From Treponema sp. (GTDB lineage: Bacteria; Spirochaetota; Spirochaetia; Treponematales; Treponemataceae), in assembly GCA_017548565.1 (NCBI GenBank), contig JAFYZU010000023.1, forward strand, positions 1 through 64,000: a stretch of DNA of 64,000 nt, given 5' to 3'. Both the position numbers and the translations under genes were made by a program. Positions 36,506 to 45,436 of this stretch are shown here, one piece after another. Each line of letters opens with the position of its first letter. The first letter of the stretch is position 1. The notes beneath the pieces were generated by a model, which saw nothing but the letters and a program-made list of their open reading frames with translations, was not told where the DNA came from and ran no database searches.

Positions 36506-37588
36506 ATGAAGTCATATAAACTTAATGAAATTGAATATAAACGGATATTGGGTAGAAATATAATATCTGCAGACCGTTATGAAACTGTGAATCTTTACTG
36601 GGGAGCATCTTGTGTAGAAGTCTGCGTAAAGGCATCAGAGATTTGGGTAAATCTTTCCTCTGATTACGATGTGTTTGAAATCTGGGCTTGTGTTGAAGTA
36701 AATGGTTTCCAGACCGCAAGATTTATTGTTCCAAAAGAAAAACAATGGATTTGCATTGCACGAAATCTTAATCCAAACGTTGAAAATTTAATAACAATAA
36801 TTAAAGATACCCAACCGATGCCCGATGATTCAAAGCATTTGATGAGCGTTAATCAGATTGGGTTGAATGAAGGCGGCTTTTTTGTTCCTCTAAAAGAAAG
36901 AAAATATAACATTGAATTTGTAGGTGACAGTATTACTTCAGGTGAAGGTCTTTCGGGAAATTCTAATGAAGGAGACTGGATTACTCAATGGTTCAGGGCC
37001 GGAAAAACTTATGCGGTAAAAACTGCTCATCTTTTAAATGCTTCATGGAACGTCATGAGTCTGTGTGGCTGGGGAATCTGCTGGGGCTGGGATGGAAATA
37101 AAGAACATAATCTTCCGTCGCATTATGAGAATATATGTTCGGTTCTTAAGGCAGAAGAATCAAGTAATATATACAATAATTATAATTTTCCTGTTCAAAA
37201 TGATTTTGTTGTAATTAATCTTGGAACTAACGATAATGAAGCGATTAAACAGAAAATTTATACTGATGCTGCCGAATACCGTCCGAAAATTATTGAAAGC
37301 GTATGTGAGTTTCTAAAGACTATCCGTAAAAATAATCCCTATGCAAAAATCATCTGGTGTTATGGAATGCTTGAAATTAATATCGTTCCTTCCCTTATTA
37401 AATGCGGAATAAAAAAATATAAAAAGCTTACGGATGATAAAAATGTATTTATTCTGAAACTCGAATCAAGAGAAAAACTCGAAAAAGCTGATTATGAAAA
37501 GGGAGCAAGGGGACATCCTGGAGAAAAAACACATATTGCCGCTGCAAAAAAACTTGCAGGCTTTATAAAGACTATAGATAATCTATAG
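36506..37588 (+). CDS. CE2-like carbohydrate esterase (SGNH hydrolase)
   Basis: 360 residues without a signal peptide. An N-terminal beta-sandwich (about 1-125) precedes an SGNH hydrolase domain with FVGDSITSGEG (nucleophile Ser near 144), VINLGTNDNEA and GHPGEKTHIAAAKKL (Asp-less His motif near 337). This two-domain layout is that of family CE2 acetyl esterases, which deacetylate plant or bacterial glycans. Lack of a signal suggests it works on imported oligosaccharides. Likely leaderless. It ends 2 nt before a convergent lipoprotein gene. Confidence 0.78.
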   Translation: MKSYKLNEIEYKRILGRNIISADRYETVNLYWGASCVEVCVKASEIWVNLSSDYDVFEIWACVEVNGFQTARFIVPKEKQWICIARNLNPNVENLITIIKDTQPMPDDSKHLMSVNQIGLNEGGFFVPLKERKYNIEFVGDSITSGEGLSGNSNEGDWITQWFRAGKTYAVKTAHLLNASWNVMSLCGWGICWGWDGNKEHNLPSHYENICSVLKAEESSNIYNNYNFPVQNDFVVINLGTNDNEAIKQKIYTDAAEYRPKIIESVCEFLKTIRKNNPYAKIIWCYGMLEINIVPSLIKCGIKKYKKLTDDKNVFILKLESREKLEKADYEKGARGHPGEKTHIAAAKKLAGFIKTIDNL

Positions 37589-37590
37589 TT

Positions 37591-37944
37591 TTATTTCCAG
37601 TCTGTATTAATAATTTCCATAGAGTCTTTATCCCATTCTAATTCATTTTTTATTTTTGAGTTAAGTTCCATTTTTATGGGAATACAAACGAAATTTCCAG
37701 GCGTTATATATGCATCAAGGGATAAAGAATTATAGTATACAATGTTTTTCTTAGATAAAGCTTTTATCGTAATATTGGCATTGTGAATAATTGACGTTCC
37801 TATATTCGTGAGTTTTAATGTAGCTTCCAAATAAGTCTGGTAAGTATATTTATCAAGAAGTTCGGCTTTCCCTTCTGGCTGATTGTAAATATTGCAATTA
37901 GAAAAAAGTAGAATTACGAAAATATATTTAAGATTTTTTTTCAT
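37591..37944 (-). CDS. Small lipoprotein, paralogue of the next gene
   Basis: 117 residues. The signal ends in LLFSNC, a relaxed spirochaetal lipobox (Cys about 17). The mature part is a single beta-sandwich-like domain: AELLDKYTYQTYLEATLKL, then ITIKALSKKNIVYYNSLSLD and ITPGNFVCIPIKMEL. The same order of motifs occurs in the 151-residue neighbour, so they arose by duplication. It is the last gene of the exporter operon and could serve self-protection or assist assembly; that is inference only. Confidence 0.7.
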   Translation of the reverse strand: MKKNLKYIFVILLFSNCNIYNQPEGKAELLDKYTYQTYLEATLKLTNIGTSIIHNANITIKALSKKNIVYYNSLSLDAYITPGNFVCIPIKMELNSKIKNELEWDKDSMEIINTDWK

Positions 37945-37958
37945 TTTATTAAACTCCG

Positions 37959-38414
37959 TTATTTATAATATTCATTTATAATTTCTATAGTATCTTTTTT
38001 CCAGATTTCTCTATTTTCTTCTTTTGTGTTGAAGGTTTCTCCTTTTTGTTTTACATTTATTTCCATTTCGACTGGAATATAGATTGAACTTCCTGGTGAT
38101 ATGGTTATATCTAAAGAAACTGTTTTATAATATGTGATTTTTTTTGATGACATTGCTTTAATAGATATTGTGGAACTGTAAATGCCTGTATCACAGATAT
38201 TTGAGATTTTTAAGGTTGCTCCAATATACCGTACAGAATCAGTCATCACTGTATAACCTGTATTCGTGTCTGCTTCATATCTATCTTCATAAGTATATAT
38301 ATCTATAAGTTCGGCCATTCCAATGGGCTGTTCAAATAATTTACAGTCATTTAATAATGTGGATAATGCTATTAAGACTAAGGATATTCTTAAAAATTTA
38401 ATAAACGCTTTCAT
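37959..38414 (-). CDS. Small lipoprotein, paralogue of the preceding gene
   Basis: 151 residues. Signal with STLLNDC; the Asp before Cys makes it an atypical lipobox, so acylation is probable rather than sure. AELIDIYTYEDRYEA, ATLKISNICDTG, ISIKAMSSKKITYYKTVSLD and ISPGSSIYIPVEMEIN line up with the 117-residue neighbour, with about 17 extra residues in the middle. Its start lies 17 nt inside the TolC-like gene, showing coupling to the exporter. Confidence 0.7.
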   Translation of the reverse strand: MKAFIKFLRISLVLIALSTLLNDCKLFEQPIGMAELIDIYTYEDRYEADTNTGYTVMTDSVRYIGATLKISNICDTGIYSSTISIKAMSSKKITYYKTVSLDITISPGSSIYIPVEMEINVKQKGETFNTKEENREIWKKDTIEIINEYYK

Positions 38415-39909
38415 AATTTTCTCCTAAAAATGTATTTATTAAAAGAGCATCTTTTGAACATAGATTTATTACATTTATTTTGTCACAGATTATGTTCCAA
38501 AATGTGCTGATATAATTTTTTAGAATTAGATAATAAAGTGTTTCGCTTTGAAAAAATTCATTTTGTGTAATAATATTCTTTTCATATAATTGTTTTCTAT
38601 TTTCGCGAAAGTTTTGTTCTATGTCTAATTCATATTCTAGACTTTTAAGATATTCAGAATTTGATTCAATCTGTTCAAATAGTATTTCTAGTTGTTTTTT
38701 CTGTTTAATTGTATTTATTTCAAATTCTTTTTCTATAGATTTTTTTTGAATTTCATATATTTCTTTTCTAAGTTTTTTAGCTTTTGGGATTTCAAATGTT
38801 TTTTTTATTCCTATGCTTAATGTAACATCTATGGGTGCTGGGGAGTCGAGTAAAACTCTAAAAGATTTATTTAAATCTGAATAATAAGAATTGAAATTGT
38901 TGTTTATACTGGCAGAACTGGAGAAGTATAATAATGGAGCATAATCAGTTTCTTGTAGCTGAAATTGATATAAATATTGATTTAATATTCCAGCATAAAG
39001 ATTTGCATCAAAATTATAATTTAAATTTTCATCAATTATCTCTTTATTGAACTTTGAATAAAGAGCAGATATATCCTCAAAAAGTTCATATCGTTTTTGT
39101 TCAAGTTCATTTTGATTGTAATTAGGATAGAATATTGATAGCTCTTTTATAGCAGATTGTTTATTATATTGAATTTCCTTTAATTTATTTAATGCTTCAT
39201 TATACTGGTGTTTTGCATAAAAAACCTGAAGATTTGAATCAAGTTTATTCTTTTTGCGTTCTTCAGAGGTTTTTAATTCACTTTCATATTGTTCGACAAG
39301 GGAAAGATAATAATTTTCTTCTGTATAAAGAATATCCGTATTTTGAATTAAATGAATTATTTTTAAAAATTCCGATGACATTTGTTTTTCAAAATATAAT
39401 TTATAGTAGGAAAACTCTTCATTTATAAGAGCTGTTTCAGGATCATATGAAATTCCAAAGATACCTTGATATAGGCTTTGGCTTATTGTGAGGTTTAATT
39501 CAGGATCTTGTATAAATAGATTTCGTTCAGGAAGATAATTAAAACTGTAATTTGCAGATAAAGATATTGTCCCTTGACCTGGTAGTTTCTGGTAAAGTGT
39601 TAATGAAGAAAATGGCCTTAAAAGCCAAGTATGGTATGGAGTTGTTCCTGAATTTAATATATAAAAATAATCTCCACGAGTTCTTGTGGCTGTCGTTTGA
39701 AAATTCAATTGAAGTTTTGGGAACCAGTAATAAGTATATTGTAGTTTGTGTATTATAGCTTTTGCATAATTATTTTTTATAGTAGTAACCGATGAACTGT
39801 TTTTAAATGCAGTTTGAATAACTTTTTTCCAGTAGGTTTTTTTTGCAGTTATAGGAGAAGAAATAATAAAAAATGATATTATAGCGGCTATGAATTTTTT
39901 TAATGCCAT
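38398..39909 (-). CDS. TolC-like outer-membrane efflux protein
   Basis: 503 residues with a signal peptide ending near SPITAKK. Two halves rich in long amphipathic coiled coil alternate with beta segments, the plan of TolC/OEP proteins; YEQSLKTSEERKKNKLDSN-like coils and FETIPKAKKLRKEIYEIQKK-like sequence support this, although overall conservation is low. It would form the outer-membrane duct for the HlyD/ABC exporter encoded upstream. It overlaps the HlyD gene by 10 nt and the lipoprotein gene by 17 nt. Confidence 0.72.
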   Translation of the reverse strand: MALKKFIAAIISFFIISSPITAKKTYWKKVIQTAFKNSSSVTTIKNNYAKAIIHKLQYTYYWFPKLQLNFQTTATRTRGDYFYILNSGTTPYHTWLLRPFSSLTLYQKLPGQGTISLSANYSFNYLPERNLFIQDPELNLTISQSLYQGIFGISYDPETALINEEFSYYKLYFEKQMSSEFLKIIHLIQNTDILYTEENYYLSLVEQYESELKTSEERKKNKLDSNLQVFYAKHQYNEALNKLKEIQYNKQSAIKELSIFYPNYNQNELEQKRYELFEDISALYSKFNKEIIDENLNYNFDANLYAGILNQYLYQFQLQETDYAPLLYFSSSASINNNFNSYYSDLNKSFRVLLDSPAPIDVTLSIGIKKTFEIPKAKKLRKEIYEIQKKSIEKEFEINTIKQKKQLEILFEQIESNSEYLKSLEYELDIEQNFRENRKQLYEKNIITQNEFFQSETLYYLILKNYISTFWNIICDKINVINLCSKDALLINTFLGENYESVY

Positions 39910-41042
39910 ATATTTATTTTCTCCAGAATATATTTAATAATTGTTTTTTTTGAGAGGATTATTCTTCCATCAACCTGAAGTCCTACTTTAAGAGGGTATG
40001 TTTTTCCTTTCTTATCTGATAAGTATTGTTTGTTTAAATCTGTTTTTATTATGAAACAAGCATCTCCGCTTTGTGATTTTGTAATATCTGGGTCAATTGT
40101 AATTATGTTGCCTTCTGCTCCACCGAATTCATGATAAGGAAGGCTTGGAAACCGCATTTTAACTTTCATATTCTTTTCTATTTTCCCACTTTGTTTAGCA
40201 GAAATTGTAAATTCAACCTTTGTATATTTTTTGTTATCTGGGATGATATTAAAAATAAGTTGACCTGACTGAATCCAGTCATTGATATTGAAGGTTTTTA
40301 CCTCTTGAATTATTCCGTTTATAGGTGCACAAATTTTAGTAAACTTAATTGAATCTTCAATTTTTCGTATTTTTGTTTCATTAATTTTTTTCGACGTTTC
40401 TAATTCTCTTATTTCAGTATTTATGTTTTGTTGGAAAGAATAATAAAGATTATCATAATCATTACAGGAAATCAAATATTCTGATTCCATTTCATGAAGT
40501 TTAGAAACAGTTGTCATTGAAGGAGGTAATTTTTTTTCTTGAATATATTTTTCATATTTAATTTTCTTTATATTATAAAGTTTTGCAAGATTAATTCTCC
40601 ATAATTCATATCTTAAATATGTTTCAAAGTTATCTTTGTTGACAAGATTTATGGATTTTTCAATACTGTCTTTTAGTTCATATAACGCTGTTAGTTGTTT
40701 TTCTTCTTCTGATATTTTGGTCAATAAACTTTCTTTTTCTGTTTCATATTGTGTTGGATCTATTTCAAGTAAAAGTTCTCCTTCTTTTACAACTTGTCCT
40801 GATTTATAACAAATTGATTTAACTCTTCCTGTAACTGGATTTGATACAGACGATATATTATCCTCAGGTCTTATATAACCTGTAACTTTAATTACTTCTT
40901 CAAATTTAGCTACTGATAGAAAAATAAAAGTTACAAGAAAAAATAGAACGATAATGCATATTAGTATTTGTTGAAATTCCGGTTTTTTTCTTAGAAAATA
41001 TTCTTGAGTAAATGGAAGTGTCTGTTCTGAATATAGTTTCAT
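39900..41042 (-). CDS. HlyD-family membrane fusion protein of a C39 exporter
   Basis: 380 residues from the ATG at 41042, which has an AGGA RBS and lies right after the transporter stop; a longer frame reaching 41090 would overlap that gene. A single N-terminal transmembrane helix (about 30-52) is followed by a lipoyl-like half (VTGRVKSICYKSGQVVKEGE), a long coiled coil (about 105-235), the second lipoyl half (IKICAPINGIIQEVKTF-like) and a beta-barrel domain. It bridges the ABC exporter and TolC. Confidence 0.85.
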   Translation of the reverse strand: MKLYSEQTLPFTQEYFLRKKPEFQQILICIIVLFFLVTFIFLSVAKFEEVIKVTGYIRPEDNISSVSNPVTGRVKSICYKSGQVVKEGELLLEIDPTQYETEKESLLTKISEEEKQLTALYELKDSIEKSINLVNKDNFETYLRYELWRINLAKLYNIKKIKYEKYIQEKKLPPSMTTVSKLHEMESEYLISCNDYDNLYYSFQQNINTEIRELETSKKINETKIRKIEDSIKFTKICAPINGIIQEVKTFNINDWIQSGQLIFNIIPDNKKYTKVEFTISAKQSGKIEKNMKVKMRFPSLPYHEFGGAEGNIITIDPDITKSQSGDACFIIKTDLNKQYLSDKKGKTYPLKVGLQVDGRIILSKKTIIKYILEKINIWH

Positions 41043-41043
41043 A

Positions 41044-43203
41044 TTATTTATCCTGATTTTGGCTTTGCCACATTTTTTTATAAATACCATTATTTTGCAT
41101 TAATGAAACATGAGTCCCGCTTTCTATTTGATAACCATCCTGAAGAACAAATATTTTATCACAGTTTTTAATTGTAGAAAGGTGATGAGCGATAATTATT
41201 GTTGTTTTATTTTTACTGATTTTTTCTATTGTCTTGAGTATTTTTGCTTCTGAAAGACTGTCAAGATTGCTGGTCGCTTCATCTAATATAAGTATTTTTG
41301 GATTTCTTAAAAGTACTCTTGCAAGTGCAATGCGTTGTCTTTCTCCACCGGAAAGAGATGCCCCTTTTTCTCCTATTTTTGATGCAAAACGCTTATCAAG
41401 TTTTGAAATAAAATCAAGTGCTTCGGCATCAGAAGCTGCTTTGAAAATTTCTTCTGCAGTAGCATCGTCATTGCCCCAGGTTATGTTTTCTTCAATAGTT
41501 CCGCTGAAAAGAAGAATTTCCTGAGGAACATAACCGAAAAGTTTTCTGTATTCGGTTGTATCAAAATCTTTTATGTTTTTGCCATCAAGTGTTATGGTTC
41601 CAGAATCTTCATTATAGAATTTTAAGATAAGCTTTATTAAGGTTGTTTTTCCAGAACCAGATGGTCCTACAAAAGCAACCCTTTCGCCTTTTTTTATATC
41701 AAGAGACATGTTATTGAGTGTTATTCCCCTTGTCCCATATGAAAAATAAAGGTTTCTTATGCATATGTTTCCTTCTATATTTTGTGGAATCATTTTTCCG
41801 TGGTTTATAGTGTTTTCTTCTGGGAGATCATGAATTTCGCCTAAACGGTTGGAAGCAACAGATATTTCAAGTAATTGGGGTTGAAGTGTAATTAATCTGC
41901 TTAATGGACCGAGAAAATAACCTAATAATGTTACGAAAGCAATAAGTTCTCCTAAAGAAAGTTTGCCTTGCATAATTAAATAACTTCCAAACCAGTAAAC
42001 AGCAAGATTTCCTGCCAGAGTAAAGAAGGTTTCAAGAGTATTTTGAAAATTACCTAAGTGTAAAAGTTTGAAGGTACTTTCTATTGATTCAATAATTTTT
42101 AACTCTGCCTTATCATAAGTATCATCTTCTGTTGACAAAGCCTTTATGGTTGATATGCCATTTATGCTTTCTACAAGATGAGAGTATTTTTCTGCTTCAA
42201 TAACTGATTTATGGTAAATAAGTGTTTTAAATTTTTTGGTAAAGAGAAAAACAAGCAGTGTAGATAGTAAGACTGGTATTATTGCGATTGTTATCAGGGA
42301 AAAACTGAACGTAAATAAAATGATTCCGTCAAAAATAAGCATTATACAGTCTAAAATAATTCCTACAGTCATGCTTGAAAGAGCATTTTTTATTGTATTA
42401 ATATCATTTAATCTTGAAAGAATTTCTCCGCTTTTTCGTTTTGTAAAAAAATCTAAAGGTAAATGAAAAACATGTTTTACGTATTCAAGTGTTAAAGAGG
42501 CTTCCATTTTGTTCCCCAGAAAAATAATCAGACTGTTTCGTGCAAAACCAAGAAGACTTTGGAATATGATTACTATTAAATATGCAATTGAAACAGAAAT
42601 TAGGGCAGAAGGAAGATATGAATAAATGACATTATCTATTAGATAACGGAAATAAAAGGCCCCTAGAATACCTAGTATTGTAAGGAGGAAACTCGCGGCA
42701 AAGGTCTGAACTGCAACAGTTTTGTTGTCAGATACAAGATGAAAAAAACGTGTAAAGAAGGATTTGTTATCATTGCTTTTTTTAAATTCTTTTGATGGAT
42801 AAAGAATTATGAATATTCCTGTCCACCATTTAAGAAATGTTTCTGATTTTATCCATTTAATTGAGTCTGCAGGATCAGCAATTAAAAGTTTATCGTTTTT
42901 TATTTTATATATTATTACATAGTGACGATTACCATTTTTATTTAAATGTGCAATTAAAGGAAAAACTGATAAGGATTTAATTAGTTTTCTCTTAGAGCCA
43001 AAAGCTTTGCAGGTAAAATTAAGAGCTTTTGCTGCCTTTACCATTCCCTTTGCAGACGTTCCTATTGAATCAGTCCCAGCATAATTTCTTATTTTTGTTA
43101 TTGATGTAATTTTACCATAATATTTTGCAATAGTAGCAAGACAGGCTGCTCCACAGTCAGTTTCATCTTGCTGTTTAATAAGAATCGGTTTGTATTTTTT
43201 CAT
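41044..43203 (-). CDS. C39-peptidase-containing ABC exporter
   Basis: 719 residues. An N-terminal C39 protease (1-135) has Gln12, Cys17 in DETDCGAAC, His94 in RHYVIIYKI and Asp110 in LIADP, a complete active site for cutting double-glycine leaders. Six membrane helices follow (about 160-440), then an ATPase: GPSGSGKTTL (Walker A), LSGGERQRIALARVLL (signature), ILILDEATSNLD (Walker B) and IIIAHHLST (H-loop). It should cleave and export proteins with GG leaders; a matching substrate is encoded divergently. First gene of a five-gene operon. Confidence 0.95.
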   Translation of the reverse strand: MKKYKPILIKQQDETDCGAACLATIAKYYGKITSITKIRNYAGTDSIGTSAKGMVKAAKALNFTCKAFGSKRKLIKSLSVFPLIAHLNKNGNRHYVIIYKIKNDKLLIADPADSIKWIKSETFLKWWTGIFIILYPSKEFKKSNDNKSFFTRFFHLVSDNKTVAVQTFAASFLLTILGILGAFYFRYLIDNVIYSYLPSALISVSIAYLIVIIFQSLLGFARNSLIIFLGNKMEASLTLEYVKHVFHLPLDFFTKRKSGEILSRLNDINTIKNALSSMTVGIILDCIMLIFDGIILFTFSFSLITIAIIPVLLSTLLVFLFTKKFKTLIYHKSVIEAEKYSHLVESINGISTIKALSTEDDTYDKAELKIIESIESTFKLLHLGNFQNTLETFFTLAGNLAVYWFGSYLIMQGKLSLGELIAFVTLLGYFLGPLSRLITLQPQLLEISVASNRLGEIHDLPEENTINHGKMIPQNIEGNICIRNLYFSYGTRGITLNNMSLDIKKGERVAFVGPSGSGKTTLIKLILKFYNEDSGTITLDGKNIKDFDTTEYRKLFGYVPQEILLFSGTIEENITWGNDDATAEEIFKAASDAEALDFISKLDKRFASKIGEKGASLSGGERQRIALARVLLRNPKILILDEATSNLDSLSEAKILKTIEKISKNKTTIIIAHHLSTIKNCDKIFVLQDGYQIESGTHVSLMQNNGIYKKMWQSQNQDK

Positions 43204-43250
43204 ATTTTTTTTTCACTTCCTACTTTTTTGTATTTTTTTTACCCCCATAC

Positions 43251-43256
43251 ATTATA
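43251..43256 (-). promoter_or_regulatory. -10 box candidate for the exporter operon
   Basis: TATAAT on the minus strand, 47 nt before the transporter ATG at 43203. Its -35 region would fall in the long A/T tract at 43266-43280, so no clear -35 can be named. Confidence 0.4.
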
Positions 43257-43260
43257 GCAG

Positions 43261-43288
43261 TAGACAAAAAAAAAAAAAAAGGTATAAT
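43261..43288 (+). promoter_or_regulatory. Promoter with 15-A tract in the spacer, upstream of the GG-leader gene
   Basis: TAGACA (43261-43266), a 16-nt spacer made of 14 A and GG, then TATAAT (43283-43288). The run of A covers 43266-43280. Slippage in it would change the -35/-10 spacing one base at a time. A second TATAAT lies at 43342-43347 with no good -35. The GG-leader gene starts at 43391 behind AGGAGG. Confidence 0.55.
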
Positions 43289-43390
43289 ATAATAATTTTA
43301 AGATATTTTTTTACTTGAATTTTAATAGAATTATAGTAAAATATAATAAGGTTTTAGTACATTTTTACAATAACGGAAGGAGGAAAAATA

Positions 43391-44236
43391 ATGTTTAAAA
43401 GTAAAAGTTATAAAGATTATGGAATATTTGATTTTTCAGATGATGTGTATGAACTGACTGAAGAGCAATTGATAGAAGTAAATGGTGGAGATTGTGGTGG
43501 AGGTTCTGCAAATCTTGGTGAAAATAAATTCGAAGATAACGATAGCCATTCAAGTGGAGAATCTGAATCAACTAGCACTGTAACAACTACAATAGTAGAA
43601 GATGAGGGTGGGACTACAGTTAATGAAAATGGTAGCAGTCATTCGTCAGGTAATTTTAGTCCGTCTATCCCAGGAGATGTAAAAGAAAAAAAAGAAGAAG
43701 AAACAGTGTATAATTCAACTAACTTAATTAACCAAAATGATTTTGATAAAAGATATGGATATAATCTAGATAATTCAGGCACTGTGACATGTAAGACATG
43801 TACACTTATTAATTACTATGCTAATAAGATAGATATTAAACTTTCACAATTAGATCAAGTAGTAAAAGAATGGAAAGAAAATGGTTATATAGCTAAAGAT
43901 GGTTCACCAAATGATTTAAATAAAATGAGTAATTCTCTTGCGAAAAATTTAGGTTTGAAAAAGCATAAATCATTTATTTATCCAGAGACTGCCCCTTATG
44001 GATTAAAAATGTCAGAAGAAGATTTTAATAAATCAAATTATGATTTTGGAATTGCACAAAATTATAAAGTTGTTAATGTTGGAACAAAGAATGAAAAGGT
44101 TTATATTCATTATACAGGAATTAGTAAAGAAAATAATACTACTCGTATTCTTGATTCGTTAGATCCGAATAGGCCGGGTGTAAATGATTATACAATTAAA
44201 ATAGTAGAGCCTATGGAAGATTATTCAGTACAATAG
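43391..44236 (+). CDS. Double-glycine-leader exported protein with putative papain/C39-like C-terminal domain
   Basis: 281 residues. Residues 1-33 form a class II bacteriocin-type leader: acidic and amphipathic, with ELTEEQLIEVNGG; cleavage is expected after Gly33. The mature protein starts DCGGGS, has a Ser/Thr/Glu/Gly linker (about 36-105, with SHSSG twice) and a folded domain (about 112-281). That domain has TCKTCTLINYY (Cys134, Cys137) before a helix, VYIHYTG (His240) and RILDSLDPN (Asp255/258), resembling the Cys-His-Asp order of C39/papain-like folds. Strong AGGAGG RBS. It is far larger than usual leader peptides. Proteolytic activity and modification by the adjacent radical SAM enzyme are inferences. 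Confidence 0.75.
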   Translation: MFKSKSYKDYGIFDFSDDVYELTEEQLIEVNGGDCGGGSANLGENKFEDNDSHSSGESESTSTVTTTIVEDEGGTTVNENGSSHSSGNFSPSIPGDVKEKKEEETVYNSTNLINQNDFDKRYGYNLDNSGTVTCKTCTLINYYANKIDIKLSQLDQVVKEWKENGYIAKDGSPNDLNKMSNSLAKNLGLKKHKSFIYPETAPYGLKMSEEDFNKSNYDFGIAQNYKVVNVGTKNEKVYIHYTGISKENNTTRILDSLDPNRPGVNDYTIKIVEPMEDYSVQ

Positions 44237-44243
44237 GGTAAAA

Positions 44244-45302
44244 ATGATTAGATCTATATTTTTTTCTTTAGTATCAATATTATTATTTTCAGCGTGTACT
44301 ATAAAACAAAATGTTTCTGAAATAGAGATGATTAATATACCTAGGGGTACTTATGTTTTTGATCAGGATGAAGATTCTTTTATTGCAGGGAACGAAAAAC
44401 AGGTTGATAGTTTTATGCTTGCTAAATATACAACGCAATTAAAGCTTTATAGAGAATATTTAAAAGAAAGTAGTCCTGATTCAAAATTATTGGATGATAT
44501 TTTTTATATTGATGATTTTGTTTTCAAAGGAAATCTTCCTTTACCAGATGATTGGCCGATTTGTTATGTATCGTATTATGATGCATTAAATTTTTGTAAT
44601 TGGTTGAGTAAAAAAGAAGGATTGGATCCTGTATATAAAATACTGAAGCAAGACGAAGAAATTATATCAGTAGAATGGAATCAGAAAAAGAATGGGTATA
44701 GACTTCCTACTGAATTAGAATGGGAATATGCTGCATCAAGTGGAGGTTTTTTTGTTTCTTATGATGAATTAACAAAATATGGTTGGGTATTTGATAATTC
44801 AGATTTTTGTATTCATTCAGTAGGAATGCTATGTCCTAATCAGTTTGGTTTATATGATATGTTTGGAAATATATATGAATGGTGTTGGGATTTTTATATG
44901 CCTAATAATACATATGATAAAGAAGATACATTGCATGATAGGGTTATTAAAGGAGGATGTTATCTTTCTAAAAAAATTTATGCAGATTATAGGGCAGGTG
45001 AGAATCCTCTTAGAACGCGTTACATAACAATAGGTTTTCGACTTGCAAGAAATTCTGATAAAAAGAATAATGATCCATTATATGGAATTATAAATCAAGA
45101 TAACGTTTGCTTAAGAGAATCCTGCAATATCGAGTCTTCAATAATTAAATATTTTGAAAAAGATGAAAAGGTAGAAATTATTGAGGTTATTAGCAATAAA
45201 GAAACTATTGAAGATTGTATTTTACCGTGGTTAAGAATATGTGCAAATAATAAACAGATTGGTTATGTATATGGTAAATTTATAGATTTTTGTGTTAAAT
45301 AA
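44244..45302 (+). CDS. FGE-fold (sulfatase-modifying-factor-like) lipoprotein with SH3-like tail
   Basis: 352 residues. Signal with LLFSAC (Cys about 18). Residues about 25-265 are an FGE/SUMF1-like domain: MINIPRGTYVF, PICYVSYYDALNFCNWLSKK, YRLPTELEWEYAAS, FGNIYEWCWDFY, VIKGGCYLS and ITIGFRLARN. The paired catalytic Cys of true formylglycine-generating enzymes, expected just before the GFR motif, are absent there, so sulfatase activation is unlikely. Residues about 275-350 (VCLRESCNIESSIIKYFEKD) resemble a bacterial SH3 domain. Starts 7 nt after the GG-leader gene, so co-transcribed. Possible roles are binding, scaffolding or another redox step. Confidence 0.78.
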   Translation: MIRSIFFSLVSILLFSACTIKQNVSEIEMINIPRGTYVFDQDEDSFIAGNEKQVDSFMLAKYTTQLKLYREYLKESSPDSKLLDDIFYIDDFVFKGNLPLPDDWPICYVSYYDALNFCNWLSKKEGLDPVYKILKQDEEIISVEWNQKKNGYRLPTELEWEYAASSGGFFVSYDELTKYGWVFDNSDFCIHSVGMLCPNQFGLYDMFGNIYEWCWDFYMPNNTYDKEDTLHDRVIKGGCYLSKKIYADYRAGENPLRTRYITIGFRLARNSDKKNNDPLYGIINQDNVCLRESCNIESSIIKYFEKDEKVEIIEVISNKETIEDCILPWLRICANNKQIGYVYGKFIDFCVK

Positions 45303-45436
45303 TTGGATCATTTTTTTAATTAATAGAAAATTTTATTATTTATTCTATATTTATAGTTTATAATCAAAAGATATTGTTCTCGATAAATAATTATGTTTTT
45401 GTGTGGAATTGAAATAAGAAAAGGTTGTTTATTAAA

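Noticed and set aside
44244-45302. True sulfatase-activating formylglycine enzyme
   Set aside because: The catalytic Cys pair is missing from the expected place and no sulfatase gene is present.
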